DNA of 64,000 nt from CAVVAL01 sp963742725 (GCA_963742725.1 CAVUMX010000004.1:558001-622000), one strand, 5' to 3'; shown: positions 9,601-17,516, counted from the stretch's first letter. Numbers and translations are program-made. The notes: a model not told the origin generated them from the letters alone.

Positions 9601-9705
9601 CTCGCCCGTGACCAGCACCAGGCCCCCGTGGCTCTCGCTGGCGCGCCGGATCTCCGCACGCAGCACGCCCGCCGGGTGGTCTCGCCCGATCAGCGCGGTG
9701 GTCAT
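6619..9705 (-). CDS. Large STAND-type ATPase with TPR-like region (AfsR/MalT-like, no LuxR HTH)
   Basis: 1028 residues. Walker A is GEAGIGKTT (34-42) and a Walker B-like VVVLDDLHWAD follows within a predicted-ATPase domain of about 280 residues. Then comes a long helical, TPR-like array. The C-terminus carries an Arg/Glu-rich helical segment ending in an 'IRDAIRKLDERHPGLAAHL' element that recurs in actinomycete predicted ATPases. No LuxR-type helix-turn-helix is visible, unlike the two LAL proteins in this window, so calling it a DNA-binding activator would be speculation. The ATG at 9705 follows directly from the P-loop domain. Confidence 0.75.
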   Translation of the reverse strand: MTTALIGRDHPAGVLRAEIRRASESHGGLVLVTGEAGIGKTTLVTGAVEEARRLGALVLSGSCWDSDSAPGYWPWVQVIRALRRASGEVVDGNGLAVLLGDAASAEPVDSFTIYDAVTSALVAASARQPVVVVLDDLHWADTASLRLLEFAAQHTWFERLLLVGTYRDVEVEAAGHPLQPLLTALVAKATTVTLTGLDPDEVGALMARTTGTEPGAELIGEVHRRTGGNPFFVEQTARLWRSGGSVTAVAPGVREALRRRMSLLPPPVVELLTAAAVLGREFHRQVLAATLSSPVPHVDRLLDQAVTARLVVAQGAGMFSFAHDLVRETLYDALGEEAAGQHAAVVHALERTPTLAVRIFAADLARHAYLAGAALDPAIATDHLVAAARDAGTRMATEEAIGHYRRALERVTDAERRVRISLDLGQQLHHVNDRDSAWQSYETAVTVARQVGDDELLTRVALTLYMYDSERGGVVESLLDDAHRALVRGGADAPEPLSTDRLARELSVHMMALARGGDDDDALTFSLWARHDTIWGLGTAAERVTLTDELMAVARRSGDHGVEHFASSLRWVALLEQGDPRYVDQFHDFIALAERHGLARGAFSAAVDKSLIAAFQGRFAEADTLLDQALNAVEDHMHEHFTYMGTHMRWSYLLLQGRFDELADVQRLLIEHKHPYPRMLAGITAVQRGDVDEARRLFTESQAGGNGYERMFAPLALRFQAQVAAATADPGLCARTREALAPHRGQWVVSLYGCDLSGPVDLWLALVDAAQERWDDAIEEFTAAYQAADRLRARPWSLEARAGLARTLLATGDVAAGEALAREVRDEAAELGMRHLAVDGPVVAEAPANAFHRDGSVWSVGTDGHAVHVPDSKGLRDLHHLISQPGVDVPAVRLLDPDGGEVVVAARRLGGDDVLDDEAKARYKRRLTRLDEEIDRAAERGDDARAAAFDQERAALLEQLRTAAGLGGRTRRLGDEAERARKTVTARIRDAIRKLDERHPGLAAHLRASVTTGATCRYQPDHPVRWRL

Positions 9706-9769
9706 ATCTCGGCAGGCTAGTTCACGACTACGACAACCCGGTCGGAACCTCCGTCAGTTGACCGATGTC

Positions 9770-9789
9770 TCGTCTGCGTGATCAGACGA
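9770..9789. promoter_or_regulatory. Inverted repeat between the giant ATPase and DUF6328 genes
   Basis: TCGTCTG-N6-CAGACGA is a perfect 7-bp dyad in the divergent intergenic region (9706-9848). Its position suits an operator for either gene. Its presence argues against the possible upstream start of the DUF6328 gene at 9765. Confidence 0.45.
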
Positions 9790-9848
9790 TTGTGATGCGT
9801 GACGCCGGCGGCCGAAGTGGGCCGGCACCGATCGAGACGGGGCCGAAC

Positions 9849-10592
9849 ATGACGACCTGGCTGTCGAGCACCGCGCCGCAGCACCCCGAGAACGAGGCCG
9901 CGGACCAGATACCCCGGCCCGCCGACCCCACCCCTCCGCCCGCCGACCGCGACGCGTGGCACACCGGCGCCTCCCCTCAGCCGGGCCGCGACGCGACGGG
10001 CCTGGGGTCGGCCGGGCCGGCCTGGACCAGCTCCACCGGTTCCTTCCCGCCGATCACTGTCCGCTCCAAGGCCGACTACTACTACGGCTCCACCGGCGAG
10101 ACGCCGGCGCAGCGGCTCGACCGGAACTACGGCGAGATCCTGCAGGAGGTCCGGGTCGCGCAGACCGGCGTCCAGCTGCTACTCGCGTTCCTCCTGATGC
10201 TGGCGTTCACGCCCCGCTTCGACGTGCTGACCGCGTTCCAGCGGGACGTCTACGTGGCCAGCCTCGTCCTCGGGGCGGCGGCGACCGCGCTGCTGATCGC
10301 GCCGACGCCGTTCCACCGGCTGGTGTTCCGGCGGCAGCTCAAGCAGCAGCTGGTCAAGGCGTCCAGCCGGTTCGCGTTCTTCGGCGTGACGTTGTTGATG
10401 CTGGCGCTCAGCTCGTCCATGCTGCTGATCCTCGACGTCGTGGTCGGCGCCGACCGCGCGCGCTGGATCACGGGCGGGACGATGGCCTGGTTCGGCCTGT
10501 GGTGGTACGTGGCTCCACTGTGGACCCGCCTGTGCAGCCGCTGGCGCAAGCGTCGCGCCGCCGAGCACGGCGCGCACCGCCGCACCGACTGA
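9849..10592 (+). CDS. DUF6328 family membrane protein
   Basis: 247 residues. A hydrophilic, Pro/Ala-rich N-terminus of about 85 residues precedes the conserved block ETPAQRLDRNYGEILQEVR and four membrane helices (VQLLLAFLLMLAF, VASLVLGAAATALLI, FGVTLLMLALSSSMLLIL and a final Trp-rich helix). This matches the DUF6328 family of unknown function. I prefer the ATG at 9849 over 9765 because the earlier start would put a dyad inside the gene. The gene ends at a 16-bp perfect hairpin shared with the convergent LAL gene. Confidence 0.75.
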   Translation: MTTWLSSTAPQHPENEAADQIPRPADPTPPPADRDAWHTGASPQPGRDATGLGSAGPAWTSSTGSFPPITVRSKADYYYGSTGETPAQRLDRNYGEILQEVRVAQTGVQLLLAFLLMLAFTPRFDVLTAFQRDVYVASLVLGAAATALLIAPTPFHRLVFRRQLKQQLVKASSRFAFFGVTLLMLALSSSMLLILDVVVGADRARWITGGTMAWFGLWWYVAPLWTRLCSRWRKRRAAEHGAHRRTD

Positions 10593-10612
10593 CGAGACCT
10601 CCCGCGGTGACA

Positions 10613-10656
10613 ACCGCCGGTACGGCGCCTCTCCCCGGCTGCGCCGTACCGGCGGT
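10613..10656. terminator. Bidirectional hairpin terminator, 16-bp perfect stem
   Basis: ACCGCCGGTACGGCGC (10613-10628) pairs exactly with 10641-10656 around a 12-base loop. It sits between the stops of the convergent DUF6328 and LAL genes. Confidence 0.88.
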
Positions 10657-10679
10657 CTGCGCTGTTCAGCGGCGCGGCT

Positions 10680-13484
10680 TCAGCCGGACCGGCGGGTGGC
10701 CTCGCGGGCGATGTCGATCCGGGACTGCACGCCGAGTTTCGCCAGGACGTGCGACACGTGGGTGGCGACCGTCCGGGGGGACAGGAACAGCTCGCCGGCG
10801 ATCTGCGGGTTCGACATGCCCTGGACGACGAGCGCCGCGACCCTCGACTCGGTCGGCGTCAGGCTCTCCCAGCCGTGCCGGGCCTGCCGGTGCTTGGAGT
10901 GCGGGCCGCGCCGGATCCCGTACCCGCGGAACTGTGCCTGGAGCCGGTTGGTGTCCCAGCCGGCGTCGAGCGAGGTGTAGAGGTCGAACGCGTCGGTGAA
11001 GGCGGTGCGCGCGGCGGCGCGGTCGCCGGCCTCGGCGAACAGCACGGCGGCGGCTTCGAGGGCCTTCGCGCGGGGGAGCGGACGGGTCGCGTCGGCGTAG
11101 GCCTCGGCGGCGCGCAGCAACAGGGCGGCGTCGCGGTCGACGAGGCCCCGGCAGTACAGCGCGGCGCCGGTGCGGTGCGTGACGTCCGAGCGGTCGGCCA
11201 GAACCTCCGCGCGGGAGGTGATCGCCGTGGCCGTCCCGGTGTCGCGGACGGCGACGGCGAGGCGGACGGCGTCCGGCAGGAGGTCTTCCATCTCTTCGAG
11301 TTCTTCGGCGCCGTCCCCGAGCCCTGCCGTGAGGGCGTCGAGGGCCTTCTCCTGCTCGTCGGCCTGTTCGAGCGCGACGCTGCGGGCCAGCGCCAGGGAC
11401 CCGACGACCCGGTTGCCGATGCGCTCGGCGTGCGGGGCGGCCCGGTCGAGGTGGTCGTGGCCCGCCGCGGCGGCGCCCCGGTGGAACCCGATGACGGCGG
11501 CGATCCCGTGGTCGCAGCACGCGATGGGCGGGTCCTTGAGGTCGGCCGGGGCTACGTCGACGGCGGCGAGCGCGTCGTCCCACCGGCCGGTGTCGAAGAG
11601 GAGTTCGGCGAGCGCGCTCTGCGCCTGGGTCAGCCGAACCGTGCCGCCGGTGCGTTCGGCGAGGTCACGGACCTGTTGGGCGACGGCGATCGCCTCGTCA
11701 TACCGGTCGATGTCGCCGAGCGCCACGGCCTTGTTGATCTGGAGCAGCATCCGGAGGTCGGCGAGCGCGGGATCGCCTTCGGTCGCGGCGAGCGCCCGGT
11801 CGAACAGGGGGAGCGCCGCCGCGACCTCGCCCTGCATCACGGCGACGATCGTCATGACGTGCAGCGCCCAGCTGCTGGCCCACCGGTCGTCGGCCTCCGT
11901 GGCCTCGTCGAGGGCGTGGCGGGCGACCTGGCCGGCGGTGTCGACCTCGCCGAGCGCCCGGTGCATGCGCGCGATGAGGACGAGCAGCCGCGCGCGGTGG
12001 CGCCGCTCGATACCCGGCGCGGTGAGGGCCTGGGTCAGGTCGGCGAGCGACTCGGCGGAGTGTCCGGTCCGGGCGCGGCACTGGGCGAGGGTCCAGTGCA
12101 GGTCGACGAGGACGTCCGGGTCGGCCACGTGGTGCAGCGCCTGGGCGGCGACGTGTTCGGCCTCGCCGAGATCGCCCACCCGGTACAGCGCGTCGGCGAG
12201 CCGGCTGGCCAGGACCGCGTGCCGGTGGCCGCCGGCCGGCGAGTCGACCAGCGCGCGGCGGAACAGGGCGACGGCGGCGGCGGGCGCGCGGCCGGTCAGG
12301 ACCTGCGCGTTCTGGGTGAGCCAGCCCGCCATCCACTGGTCGAGCGTGTCGTTCGCGCCGGGCATGAGCTGCCGGGCGACCCGCTCGACGGGTGCGCCCG
12401 CCTCGGCGAGGGCCCGGCCGGCGTCCCGGTGCCAGGCCGCCCGCACCGCCGCGGGCATCTCGTCGTACAGCGCCGCGCGGATCAGCGGGTGCCGGAACGA
12501 CAACCCTTCGCGCGCTTCGACGAGGACGCCGACCGCGCGCGACTCGTCCAGCAGGGTCAGCAGTTCGGCGACGCCACGCTTGAGCAGCACCGCCAGGTCG
12601 GTGACCGAGAAGTCGACGCCGAGCAGCGCCGCCGCCCGCAGCACCTCCCTGACCCGGCCGGACAGGAAACCCAGCCGGTCGGCGATCGCGCCCGAGAGCG
12701 TGTCGGGCACCGGCCCGTCGGTGACGTCGACGGTCCGGCCGGTGGTGGCCAGCCGGTCGCCGCGGACGAGCGTGTCGACGAGTTCCGTGAGGTAGAGGGG
12801 GTTGCCGGCGGCGCCGGTCGCGAGCCGGAGCAACCGCGGGCCCGGCTTCCCGCCGGCCAGGACGGTGAGCAGATCGGCGACGGCCGACTCGGTCAACCGG
12901 CCGATGCGCACCACGCCGGACGACCCGACCGAGCGCCGCAGCGCCAGCATGCTGTCCGGGTGAGGGACGGCGCGTGCCATCCCGACCAGCAACAACGGGC
13001 GTTCGCGCACCGACCTCGCCAGCCGGCCCCACAGGCTGACGGTCGAAGGGTCCGCCCACTGGAGATCGTCGACGACCAGGACGACCGGACCGTCCGCGCA
13101 GCCCTTCGCCACCAGTTCGAGCAGGTGCTCGGCGGCGGCCGTCGACAGGTCGACACCGCTGCCGGCGATGACCTCGCCGCGCAGCAGCCGGACGATGGCC
13201 TGCCGGCGGGGATCGTCCGCGGACTCGCGCACCCGGAGCCCTTCCAGCAACGGGAGCAGCGGCAGCGCCTGGCCCAGTTCGTCGCCCGCGCCCCAGAACA
13301 CCTCGCAGCCCGACTCCACGGCGTGCCGGCACACGGCCTGGACGAGCGCCGACTTCCCGATTCCCGGTTCGCCCTCGACAAGGACCGCGCGACCGCGCCC
13401 GCGCATCAGGTCGGCGACCCAGCCGGTCATCTTGTCAAGTTCACGCTTTCGCCCTATCAGAGGGGCGTCCCGGGCGTGACTCAT
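10680..13484 (-). CDS. LuxR-family transcriptional regulator of LAL type
   Basis: 934 residues. The N-terminal ATPase has Walker A GEPGIGKSA (38-46) and a Walker B-like VVLVVDDLQWADP. The middle is helical and TPR-like, and the last 65 residues form a LuxR helix-turn-helix (LTPTESRVAALVVQGMSNPQIA, then SPRTVATHVSHVLAKLG). Such large ATP-binding regulators often activate antibiotic clusters. It lies on the left flank of the polyketide cluster, divergent from a small secreted peptide gene, and may control either. The ATG at 13484 directly precedes the conserved LIGRKREL motif. Confidence 0.9.
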   Translation of the reverse strand: MSHARDAPLIGRKRELDKMTGWVADLMRGRGRAVLVEGEPGIGKSALVQAVCRHAVESGCEVFWGAGDELGQALPLLPLLEGLRVRESADDPRRQAIVRLLRGEVIAGSGVDLSTAAAEHLLELVAKGCADGPVVLVVDDLQWADPSTVSLWGRLARSVRERPLLLVGMARAVPHPDSMLALRRSVGSSGVVRIGRLTESAVADLLTVLAGGKPGPRLLRLATGAAGNPLYLTELVDTLVRGDRLATTGRTVDVTDGPVPDTLSGAIADRLGFLSGRVREVLRAAALLGVDFSVTDLAVLLKRGVAELLTLLDESRAVGVLVEAREGLSFRHPLIRAALYDEMPAAVRAAWHRDAGRALAEAGAPVERVARQLMPGANDTLDQWMAGWLTQNAQVLTGRAPAAAVALFRRALVDSPAGGHRHAVLASRLADALYRVGDLGEAEHVAAQALHHVADPDVLVDLHWTLAQCRARTGHSAESLADLTQALTAPGIERRHRARLLVLIARMHRALGEVDTAGQVARHALDEATEADDRWASSWALHVMTIVAVMQGEVAAALPLFDRALAATEGDPALADLRMLLQINKAVALGDIDRYDEAIAVAQQVRDLAERTGGTVRLTQAQSALAELLFDTGRWDDALAAVDVAPADLKDPPIACCDHGIAAVIGFHRGAAAAGHDHLDRAAPHAERIGNRVVGSLALARSVALEQADEQEKALDALTAGLGDGAEELEEMEDLLPDAVRLAVAVRDTGTATAITSRAEVLADRSDVTHRTGAALYCRGLVDRDAALLLRAAEAYADATRPLPRAKALEAAAVLFAEAGDRAAARTAFTDAFDLYTSLDAGWDTNRLQAQFRGYGIRRGPHSKHRQARHGWESLTPTESRVAALVVQGMSNPQIAGELFLSPRTVATHVSHVLAKLGVQSRIDIAREATRRSG

Positions 13485-13529
13485 AAACGCAAGAATAGTG
13501 GGTTAACGGGACTCAAACAAGAGCTATCC

Positions 13530-13543
13530 CCGAATTGATTCGG
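13530..13543. promoter_or_regulatory. Perfect palindrome in the LAL/secreted-peptide intergenic region
   Basis: CCGAAT-TG-ATTCGG is a 14-bp perfect dyad about 45 bases upstream of the LAL start and 120 bases upstream of the small-peptide start. It lies in an AT-enriched 177-bp region that should carry both promoters. It could be an autoregulatory site. Confidence 0.4.
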
Positions 13544-13661
13544 CGGATATACGGCCCTCGTTTACCAACAATTCATTTGGCGCTATGGCGCGGGCGGTTC
13601 GCGCATGCGACCTTAATCCGACCAGCGCAGAAGTCCCCGCTACCACCGTAACGGAGGCTCC

Positions 13662-13790
13662 ATGAGAATCGCCCGTGCCACCGTCGCAGCACTCGCCGCG
13701 CTCGTCCTCGCACTGACCGGCGCCGTTACCCACGGCTCCGCGTCCGGGCAGGAGTCCAGCTCCGCAACCGACATTACCCATGACGTCTGA
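13662..13790 (+). CDS. 42-residue secreted peptide
   Basis: The ATG at 13662 follows a strong ACGGAGG ribosome-binding site. The product has two basic residues, then a long Ala/Leu/Val core (RATVAALAALVLALTGAV) typical of a Sec signal, and a short hydrophilic tail rich in Ser, Thr and Asp ending ITHDV. After signal cleavage only about 15-20 residues would remain. A strong intrinsic terminator follows, making this a discrete monocistronic transcript. I do not recognise the family. A signalling or modified peptide sensed by the neighbouring LAL regulator is only a guess. Confidence 0.7.
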   Translation: MRIARATVAALAALVLALTGAVTHGSASGQESSSATDITHDV

Positions 13791-13832
13791 TTGGGGCCTG
13801 GAGATGACTCACGACTAAGTATCTAACTCCTA

Positions 13833-13870
13833 CTGGCCGCGGCTTTCAATGCCGCGGCCAGTTGTTTTTT
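13833..13870 (+). terminator. Rho-independent terminator of the secreted-peptide gene
   Basis: An 11-bp perfect stem (CTGGCCGCGGC, 13833-13843, with 13851-13861) and a 7-base loop are followed by a T-rich tail. It also faces the end of the convergent PhoD gene at 13884. Confidence 0.93.
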
Positions 13871-13883
13871 CTGAGGTTGTTCG

Positions 13884-15530
13884 CTATCTCTGTGGCTGAT
13901 CGTCCTCGATTTCGTATTTCGGGGCTTCGGATTCAGCGGTGCGGAACGCCGGACCGTCGTGGTCGAGCACCTCGATACCGCCGACGCCGTCCAGAACCTG
14001 GAATCGCGCGGCTGTCGTGATCGACCCGGTCGGCGCCCATACGGTGTCGACGACCCGCAGCGACGCGACGAGGCTGTCCCGCGTGACGTCGCAGAGCATG
14101 TAGCCGCGACGGTTGTCGATGTACTTCCAGTGCGGGCTCTCGGCCTTGATCGGGTCGTACGTGGCGTGGAACGCCGCCCGGTTCGGGTTGCCGCCGGAGC
14201 TGATCGACGTGCCGGTGAGTTCGGCGCCGACGGCCGGTGTCGACGGCTGGTCGAAGTCCGGGCGCAGGTCGCAGACCCAGGTGGCGTGGCGGTCGCCGGT
14301 CAGGACGACCGGGTTGTCGACCTGCCCGAAGAACTCCAGGAGCCGGCGGCGCTGCGCGCGGTAGCCGTCCCAGTTGTCGAAGTCGAACGTCTGGGCGGGC
14401 CCGGCGGCGCGGTCGTTGGTCGCCCACATGACCTGGTTGGCGAGCAGGTTCCAGCGCGCCCCGGAGCGTTTCATGCCGCGCCGCAGCCAGCGTTCCTGCT
14501 CGTCGCCGGTCATCGAGCGGGTCGGGTCGTCGGCCTCGGCCAGCGTCGCCGGCTGGTCGCCGCGGTACTGCCGGGTGTCGAGGACGTGCAGCGCCACGAG
14601 GCCGCCGAACGTCAGCCGCCGGTACAGGCGCATGTCGAGACCCCGCGGCACGGACGCGCGGCGCAGCGGCATGTGCTCGTAGTACGCCTGGAGCGCGGCG
14701 ATCCGCCGGGCCCGGAACGCCTCGGGCGTCTGGAGGTGCGGGTCCTGGGGGATCTCGTCCGCCCAGTTGTTGTCCAGTTCGTGGTCGTCCAGCGTGACGA
14801 TCCACGGCGCCGCCGCGTGGGCCGCCTGCAGGTCCCGGTCCGTCTTGTACTGGGCGTGCCGGTTGCGGTAGTTCTCCAGCGTGTACGGCTCGTCGGTGCC
14901 CTCGTGCAGGCGGGCGGCGTTCGGATTGGGGCGCGACTCGTAGATGTAGTCGCCGAGGAACGCGACGAACGCGAGATCCTCGGCGGCGAGGTGCTGGTAC
15001 GCCGTGTACGCGCCGGCCGAGAAGTCCTGGCAGCTCGCGAACGCGAACCGCAGCCCGTCGGTGCGGGCGCCCGGCGCGGGGGCGGTCCTCGTCCGGCCGA
15101 CCGGCGACACCTGGCCGCCCGCGCGGAACCGGTAGAAGTACTCGCGGCCCGGACGCAGCCCCTCCACCTCGGCGTGGACCGAGTGCCCGAGCCGCGGCCG
15201 GGCCAGCTCGACACCGCGCCGCCGCACCCGGCGGAACCGCTCGTCCTCGGCGACCTCCCACAGCACCAGGACGGCCCGGTCCGGCATGCCGCCGCCGGCT
15301 ACCGGAGCCGGCGCCAACCTGGTCCACAGCACCACGCCGTCCGGTTCCGGCTCGCCGGACGCGACGCCCAGCGTGAACACGTCCGCCGGCAGCGGCTCGT
15401 GGCCGGCGGCGTCCGGGACGGCGTGCGCGCCGTCGGGGCCGAGCAGTGCCGGCCCGGCGACGAGCCCGGCCACCGCGCCACCGGCGGCCGCGACGAAACG
15501 ACGACGGCTGAAGGGATACGAGAGCGTCAT
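13884..15530 (-). CDS. phoD: PhoD-type alkaline phosphatase/phosphodiesterase, Tat-exported
   Basis: 548 residues from the ATG at 15530. The N-terminus holds a twin-arginine signal (FSRRRFVAAAGG) and a hydrophobic stretch to an AHA cleavage region. The PhoD N-terminal domain (LGVASGEPEPDGVVLWTRL) is followed by the metallophosphatase core with FAFASCQDF, FLGDYIYES, TLDDHELDNNW and VVLTGDRHATW, which supply metal ligands (Fe/Ca in known PhoD). It hydrolyses phosphate esters outside the membrane. An earlier ATG at 15590 would put extra residues before the Tat motif and is less likely. Confidence 0.93.
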   Translation of the reverse strand: MTLSYPFSRRRFVAAAGGAVAGLVAGPALLGPDGAHAVPDAAGHEPLPADVFTLGVASGEPEPDGVVLWTRLAPAPVAGGGMPDRAVLVLWEVAEDERFRRVRRRGVELARPRLGHSVHAEVEGLRPGREYFYRFRAGGQVSPVGRTRTAPAPGARTDGLRFAFASCQDFSAGAYTAYQHLAAEDLAFVAFLGDYIYESRPNPNAARLHEGTDEPYTLENYRNRHAQYKTDRDLQAAHAAAPWIVTLDDHELDNNWADEIPQDPHLQTPEAFRARRIAALQAYYEHMPLRRASVPRGLDMRLYRRLTFGGLVALHVLDTRQYRGDQPATLAEADDPTRSMTGDEQERWLRRGMKRSGARWNLLANQVMWATNDRAAGPAQTFDFDNWDGYRAQRRRLLEFFGQVDNPVVLTGDRHATWVCDLRPDFDQPSTPAVGAELTGTSISSGGNPNRAAFHATYDPIKAESPHWKYIDNRRGYMLCDVTRDSLVASLRVVDTVWAPTGSITTAARFQVLDGVGGIEVLDHDGPAFRTAESEAPKYEIEDDQPQR

Positions 15531-15609
15531 GGCCGCGATGCTGGCCGGGGCCGCCAGACGCGCGCAACGGATGTGGGGCGAATCCGGCATGAACTCACTG
15601 CCGGCCTGC

Positions 15610-15677
15610 GCAACTGTCGGGGCTATCGGGGTGTCCGGCGCCCGATTACCGCACGGGATCCCGAACAGTCCGGTTCG
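15610..15677 (+). repeat. 68-bp interspersed repeat, copy 1
   Basis: This segment matches 33800-33867 in the same orientation with six substitutions and no gaps. Its edges carry an imperfect inverted repeat (ACTGTCGGGG near the left, CCCGAACAGT near the right), and an inner ATCGGG/CCCGAT pair could fold. It spans the last nine codons and stop of the gene ending at 15646, so the element supplies that protein's C-terminus. No transposase lies nearby. Confidence 0.8.
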
Positions 15678-16245
15678 GGCCCCAGGCGGGGTCGCGGCCG
15701 GTCAGGCCGAGCAGGCGGTCGAGCGGCGGTGCGTCGGCCGGTAGCTCGATCATCGGCCCGAACAGGCCGGGCGTCCCGTCCGGACTCGCCGTCGGTTCGA
15801 CGAAGTCCAGGCAGGCCGCGATCGTGTCCGGGTCGGCGTCGAACGGCTGGCCGGTGGCGCGCGCGAGGTCCCAGCCGTGGACGGTCACCTCGTTCATCGC
15901 GACCCGGCCGGCCACGTCGCCGGGCAGGTCGACGCCGCCGGCCTGGGTCATGCCCTCCCACGCGTCGCCGGCCTTCCACGCCTCGGCGAGGGCCGCGAGC
16001 TGTGCCGGGATCCGGGTCCGCCAGTCGTCGGTGAGCCGGCCCGCGTCGGGGGACGGGGCCTGCGACGTCAGCGGCCCGAGGTCCTTCGCGGCGGCGGCGC
16101 GGAACGCCTGCGACAGCCCGTCGACGTGGTCGAGGAGCTGAGCGACCGGCGTGTTCCCGCACGGCGTGGGGTCGGTGAGCTGGTCGTCGGTGATCCCTTC
16201 GAGCAGCGTCGTCAGCTGGCGGACGGCTGGCGTGAGGTCAGGCAT
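15646..16245 (-). CDS. TIGR03086-family protein (DinB/maleylpyruvate isomerase-like)
   Basis: 199 residues from an ATG preceded by AAAAGGAGCG. The helical-bundle fold is marked by an N-terminal 'LTPAVRQLTTLLEGITDDQL' helix, a metal-ligand type His in LLDHVDGL and the family signature VHGWDLARATGQ. Relatives are mycothiol-dependent or metal-binding proteins of mostly unknown role. The last nine residues are encoded inside the 68-bp repeat, so the native end may have been replaced. It faces away from the SchA/CurD gene at the left edge of the polyketide cluster, and membership is uncertain. Confidence 0.82.
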   Translation of the reverse strand: MPDLTPAVRQLTTLLEGITDDQLTDPTPCGNTPVAQLLDHVDGLSQAFRAAAAKDLGPLTSQAPSPDAGRLTDDWRTRIPAQLAALAEAWKAGDAWEGMTQAGGVDLPGDVAGRVAMNEVTVHGWDLARATGQPFDADPDTIAACLDFVEPTASPDGTPGLFGPMIELPADAPPLDRLLGLTGRDPAWGPNRTVRDPVR

Positions 16246-16350
16246 GAATCGCTCCTTTTGCTCCGGAGATCCCACAGTGCCACGGGGGTGCGACAGCCGC
16301 CCGGTGAGGGGACGGGTCCACCGGGCGGTGGGGGCGCGGGCTCCTGCGGA

Positions 16351-16385
16351 GGTGGGAAGACACCCCATCCGGACGGCGCGAGCAT
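16351..16385 (+). promoter_or_regulatory. Cluster promoter box A (upstream of SchA/CurD operon)
   Basis: GGTGGGAAGACACC at 16351-16364 is followed 18 bases after its GAC by a degenerate -10 (GAGCAT, 16380-16385). The box matches six other promoters in the cluster. Upstream, GGTCCACCGGGCGGTGG near 16315-16330 looks like a second, palindromic half of the site. Its -10 is the weakest of the set. Confidence 0.6.
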
Positions 16386-16418
16386 CAGGTCCCGACGCGC
16401 CGACCTAAGGGGACTGAA

Positions 16419-16790
16419 ATGCAGCGCTTCGCGGTCATGTTCCGGATCCAGCCAGGCACGGAGGACAAGGTCCGGGAGTTGCTGTCCACGTACGACCCGC
16501 CGAACCGGGTGGTCGACGACGAGACGCGGCTGGTCAGCACGTCGGTGTTCCTGAAGGACGGCCTCGTCGTCCGGATGATCGAGATCGAGGGCCAGCTGCC
16601 GAAGCTGATGGCGCACATGTCGCAGGACCCGAACATCCAGCGGGTCGAACGGGAACTCGACAACTACCTGGTCGAGGAGGAGCGCCGCGACACCAGCACG
16701 CCGGACGGCGCCCGCGCGTTCTTCATCCGCGCGCTCATGGAGACCGTCGTGACCAGGGTCGCGCCGGCGCACGAAGCGGTGAAGGCATGA
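16419..16790 (+). CDS. SchA/CurD-like domain protein
   Basis: 123 residues with the family opening MQRFAVMFRIQPGTEDKVRELL and a ferredoxin-like alternation of strands and helices. SchA/CurD proteins occur in spore-pigment and other aromatic polyketide clusters, where their exact role is unsettled (suspected cyclisation or oxygenase-like helper). It heads an operon with SDR, amidohydrolase, MFS, CysD and dehydrogenase genes. The next gene overlaps it by four bases. Its presence 18 kb from the KS genes supports one extended cluster. Confidence 0.85.
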   Translation: MQRFAVMFRIQPGTEDKVRELLSTYDPPNRVVDDETRLVSTSVFLKDGLVVRMIEIEGQLPKLMAHMSQDPNIQRVERELDNYLVEEERRDTSTPDGARAFFIRALMETVVTRVAPAHEAVKA

Positions 16791-17509
16791 GCCCGGCGTT
16801 CCTGATCACCGGCGCGACGGGGCCGATGGCGGAGGCGACCGTCCGGCTGCTGGCCGAGCGCGGCGACCGGCTCCTGCTGACCGGCCGCAACGCCGACCGG
16901 CTGGCCGAGCTGGCGAAGAGCTACGAGGTCGAGACCCTGGTCGCGGACGTGACCAAGCCGCTCAGCGCCCAGCACGCGGCAGCCCAGGCGAAGGAGCGGT
17001 TCGGCCAGCTCGACGGCATGGTCCACCTGGTCGGCAGCTTCCAGGTCGGGCCGGTCCACCTGACGGCGATGGCCGAGTACGAGCGGCTGATGCTCGGCAA
17101 CTTCCTGTCCGCCGTCCAGGCGACCCAGGCGGTGCTGCCGCATCTGGAGGCCGGCGCCCGCCTCGTCTACGTCGGATCGGTGCTCGCCGGCGAACCGCTG
17201 CCGGGCTTCGGCGCCTACGCGGCCAGCAAGGCGGCACTGCTCGCCTGGGTACGGGCGTTCGCGCACGAGGCGAAGCACCGCGACATCCACGCCAACGCCG
17301 TGATGATGACGATGGCCGACACCCCGGACGCGCGCCGCGACCGTCCGCACGTGAACTTCGACGAGGCCGTGACGCCCGAGGTCGTGGCCCGCGCGATCGG
17401 CTTCCTGACCAGCGACGCGGCCGACGGCATGTACGGCAGCGTGGTCCCCGTCCTCGGCAAGTTCGGGTTCTCGACCGCGCTCGCCGGCCCGCCGCCCGGA
17501 CGGCGGTGA
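16787..17509 (+). CDS. Short-chain dehydrogenase/reductase
   Basis: 240 residues. The cofactor loop reads TGATGPMAEA, a variant of TGxxxGxG in which the last Gly is missing. The active-site region is YVGSVLAG...GAYAASKAA with a YxxxK pair. An NAVMM segment replaces the usual NxVxPG. It is probably an NAD(P)H-dependent tailoring reductase or dehydrogenase of the polyketide. Start and stop overlap or nearly abut neighbours (ATGA with the SchA/CurD gene, 7 bases to the next), showing an operon. Confidence 0.85.
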   Translation: MSPAFLITGATGPMAEATVRLLAERGDRLLLTGRNADRLAELAKSYEVETLVADVTKPLSAQHAAAQAKERFGQLDGMVHLVGSFQVGPVHLTAMAEYERLMLGNFLSAVQATQAVLPHLEAGARLVYVGSVLAGEPLPGFGAYAASKAALLAWVRAFAHEAKHRDIHANAVMMTMADTPDARRDRPHVNFDEAVTPEVVARAIGFLTSDAADGMYGSVVPVLGKFGFSTALAGPPPGRR

Positions 17510-17516
17510 GGTCGCC

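Noticed and set aside
6619..9705. Calling the giant ATPase a LuxR (LAL) regulator
   Set aside because: It has the ATPase and TPR-like parts but no LuxR helix-turn-helix at the C-terminus.
6640..9720. 1026-codon open frame on the plus strand opposite the giant ATPase gene
   Set aside because: It is antisense to a well-supported ATPase and its translation is Arg/Gly/Pro-rich without motifs, a typical GC-rich shadow frame.
9765..9848. Upstream ATG that would lengthen the DUF6328 protein by 28 residues
   Set aside because: It would place the TCGTCTG-N6-CAGACGA dyad within coding sequence, and the added residues are unlike the family.
10749..13538. 929-codon open frame on the plus strand opposite the LAL gene
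   Set aside because: Same pattern: biased composition, no domain, and it covers a gene with clear ATPase and LuxR motifs.
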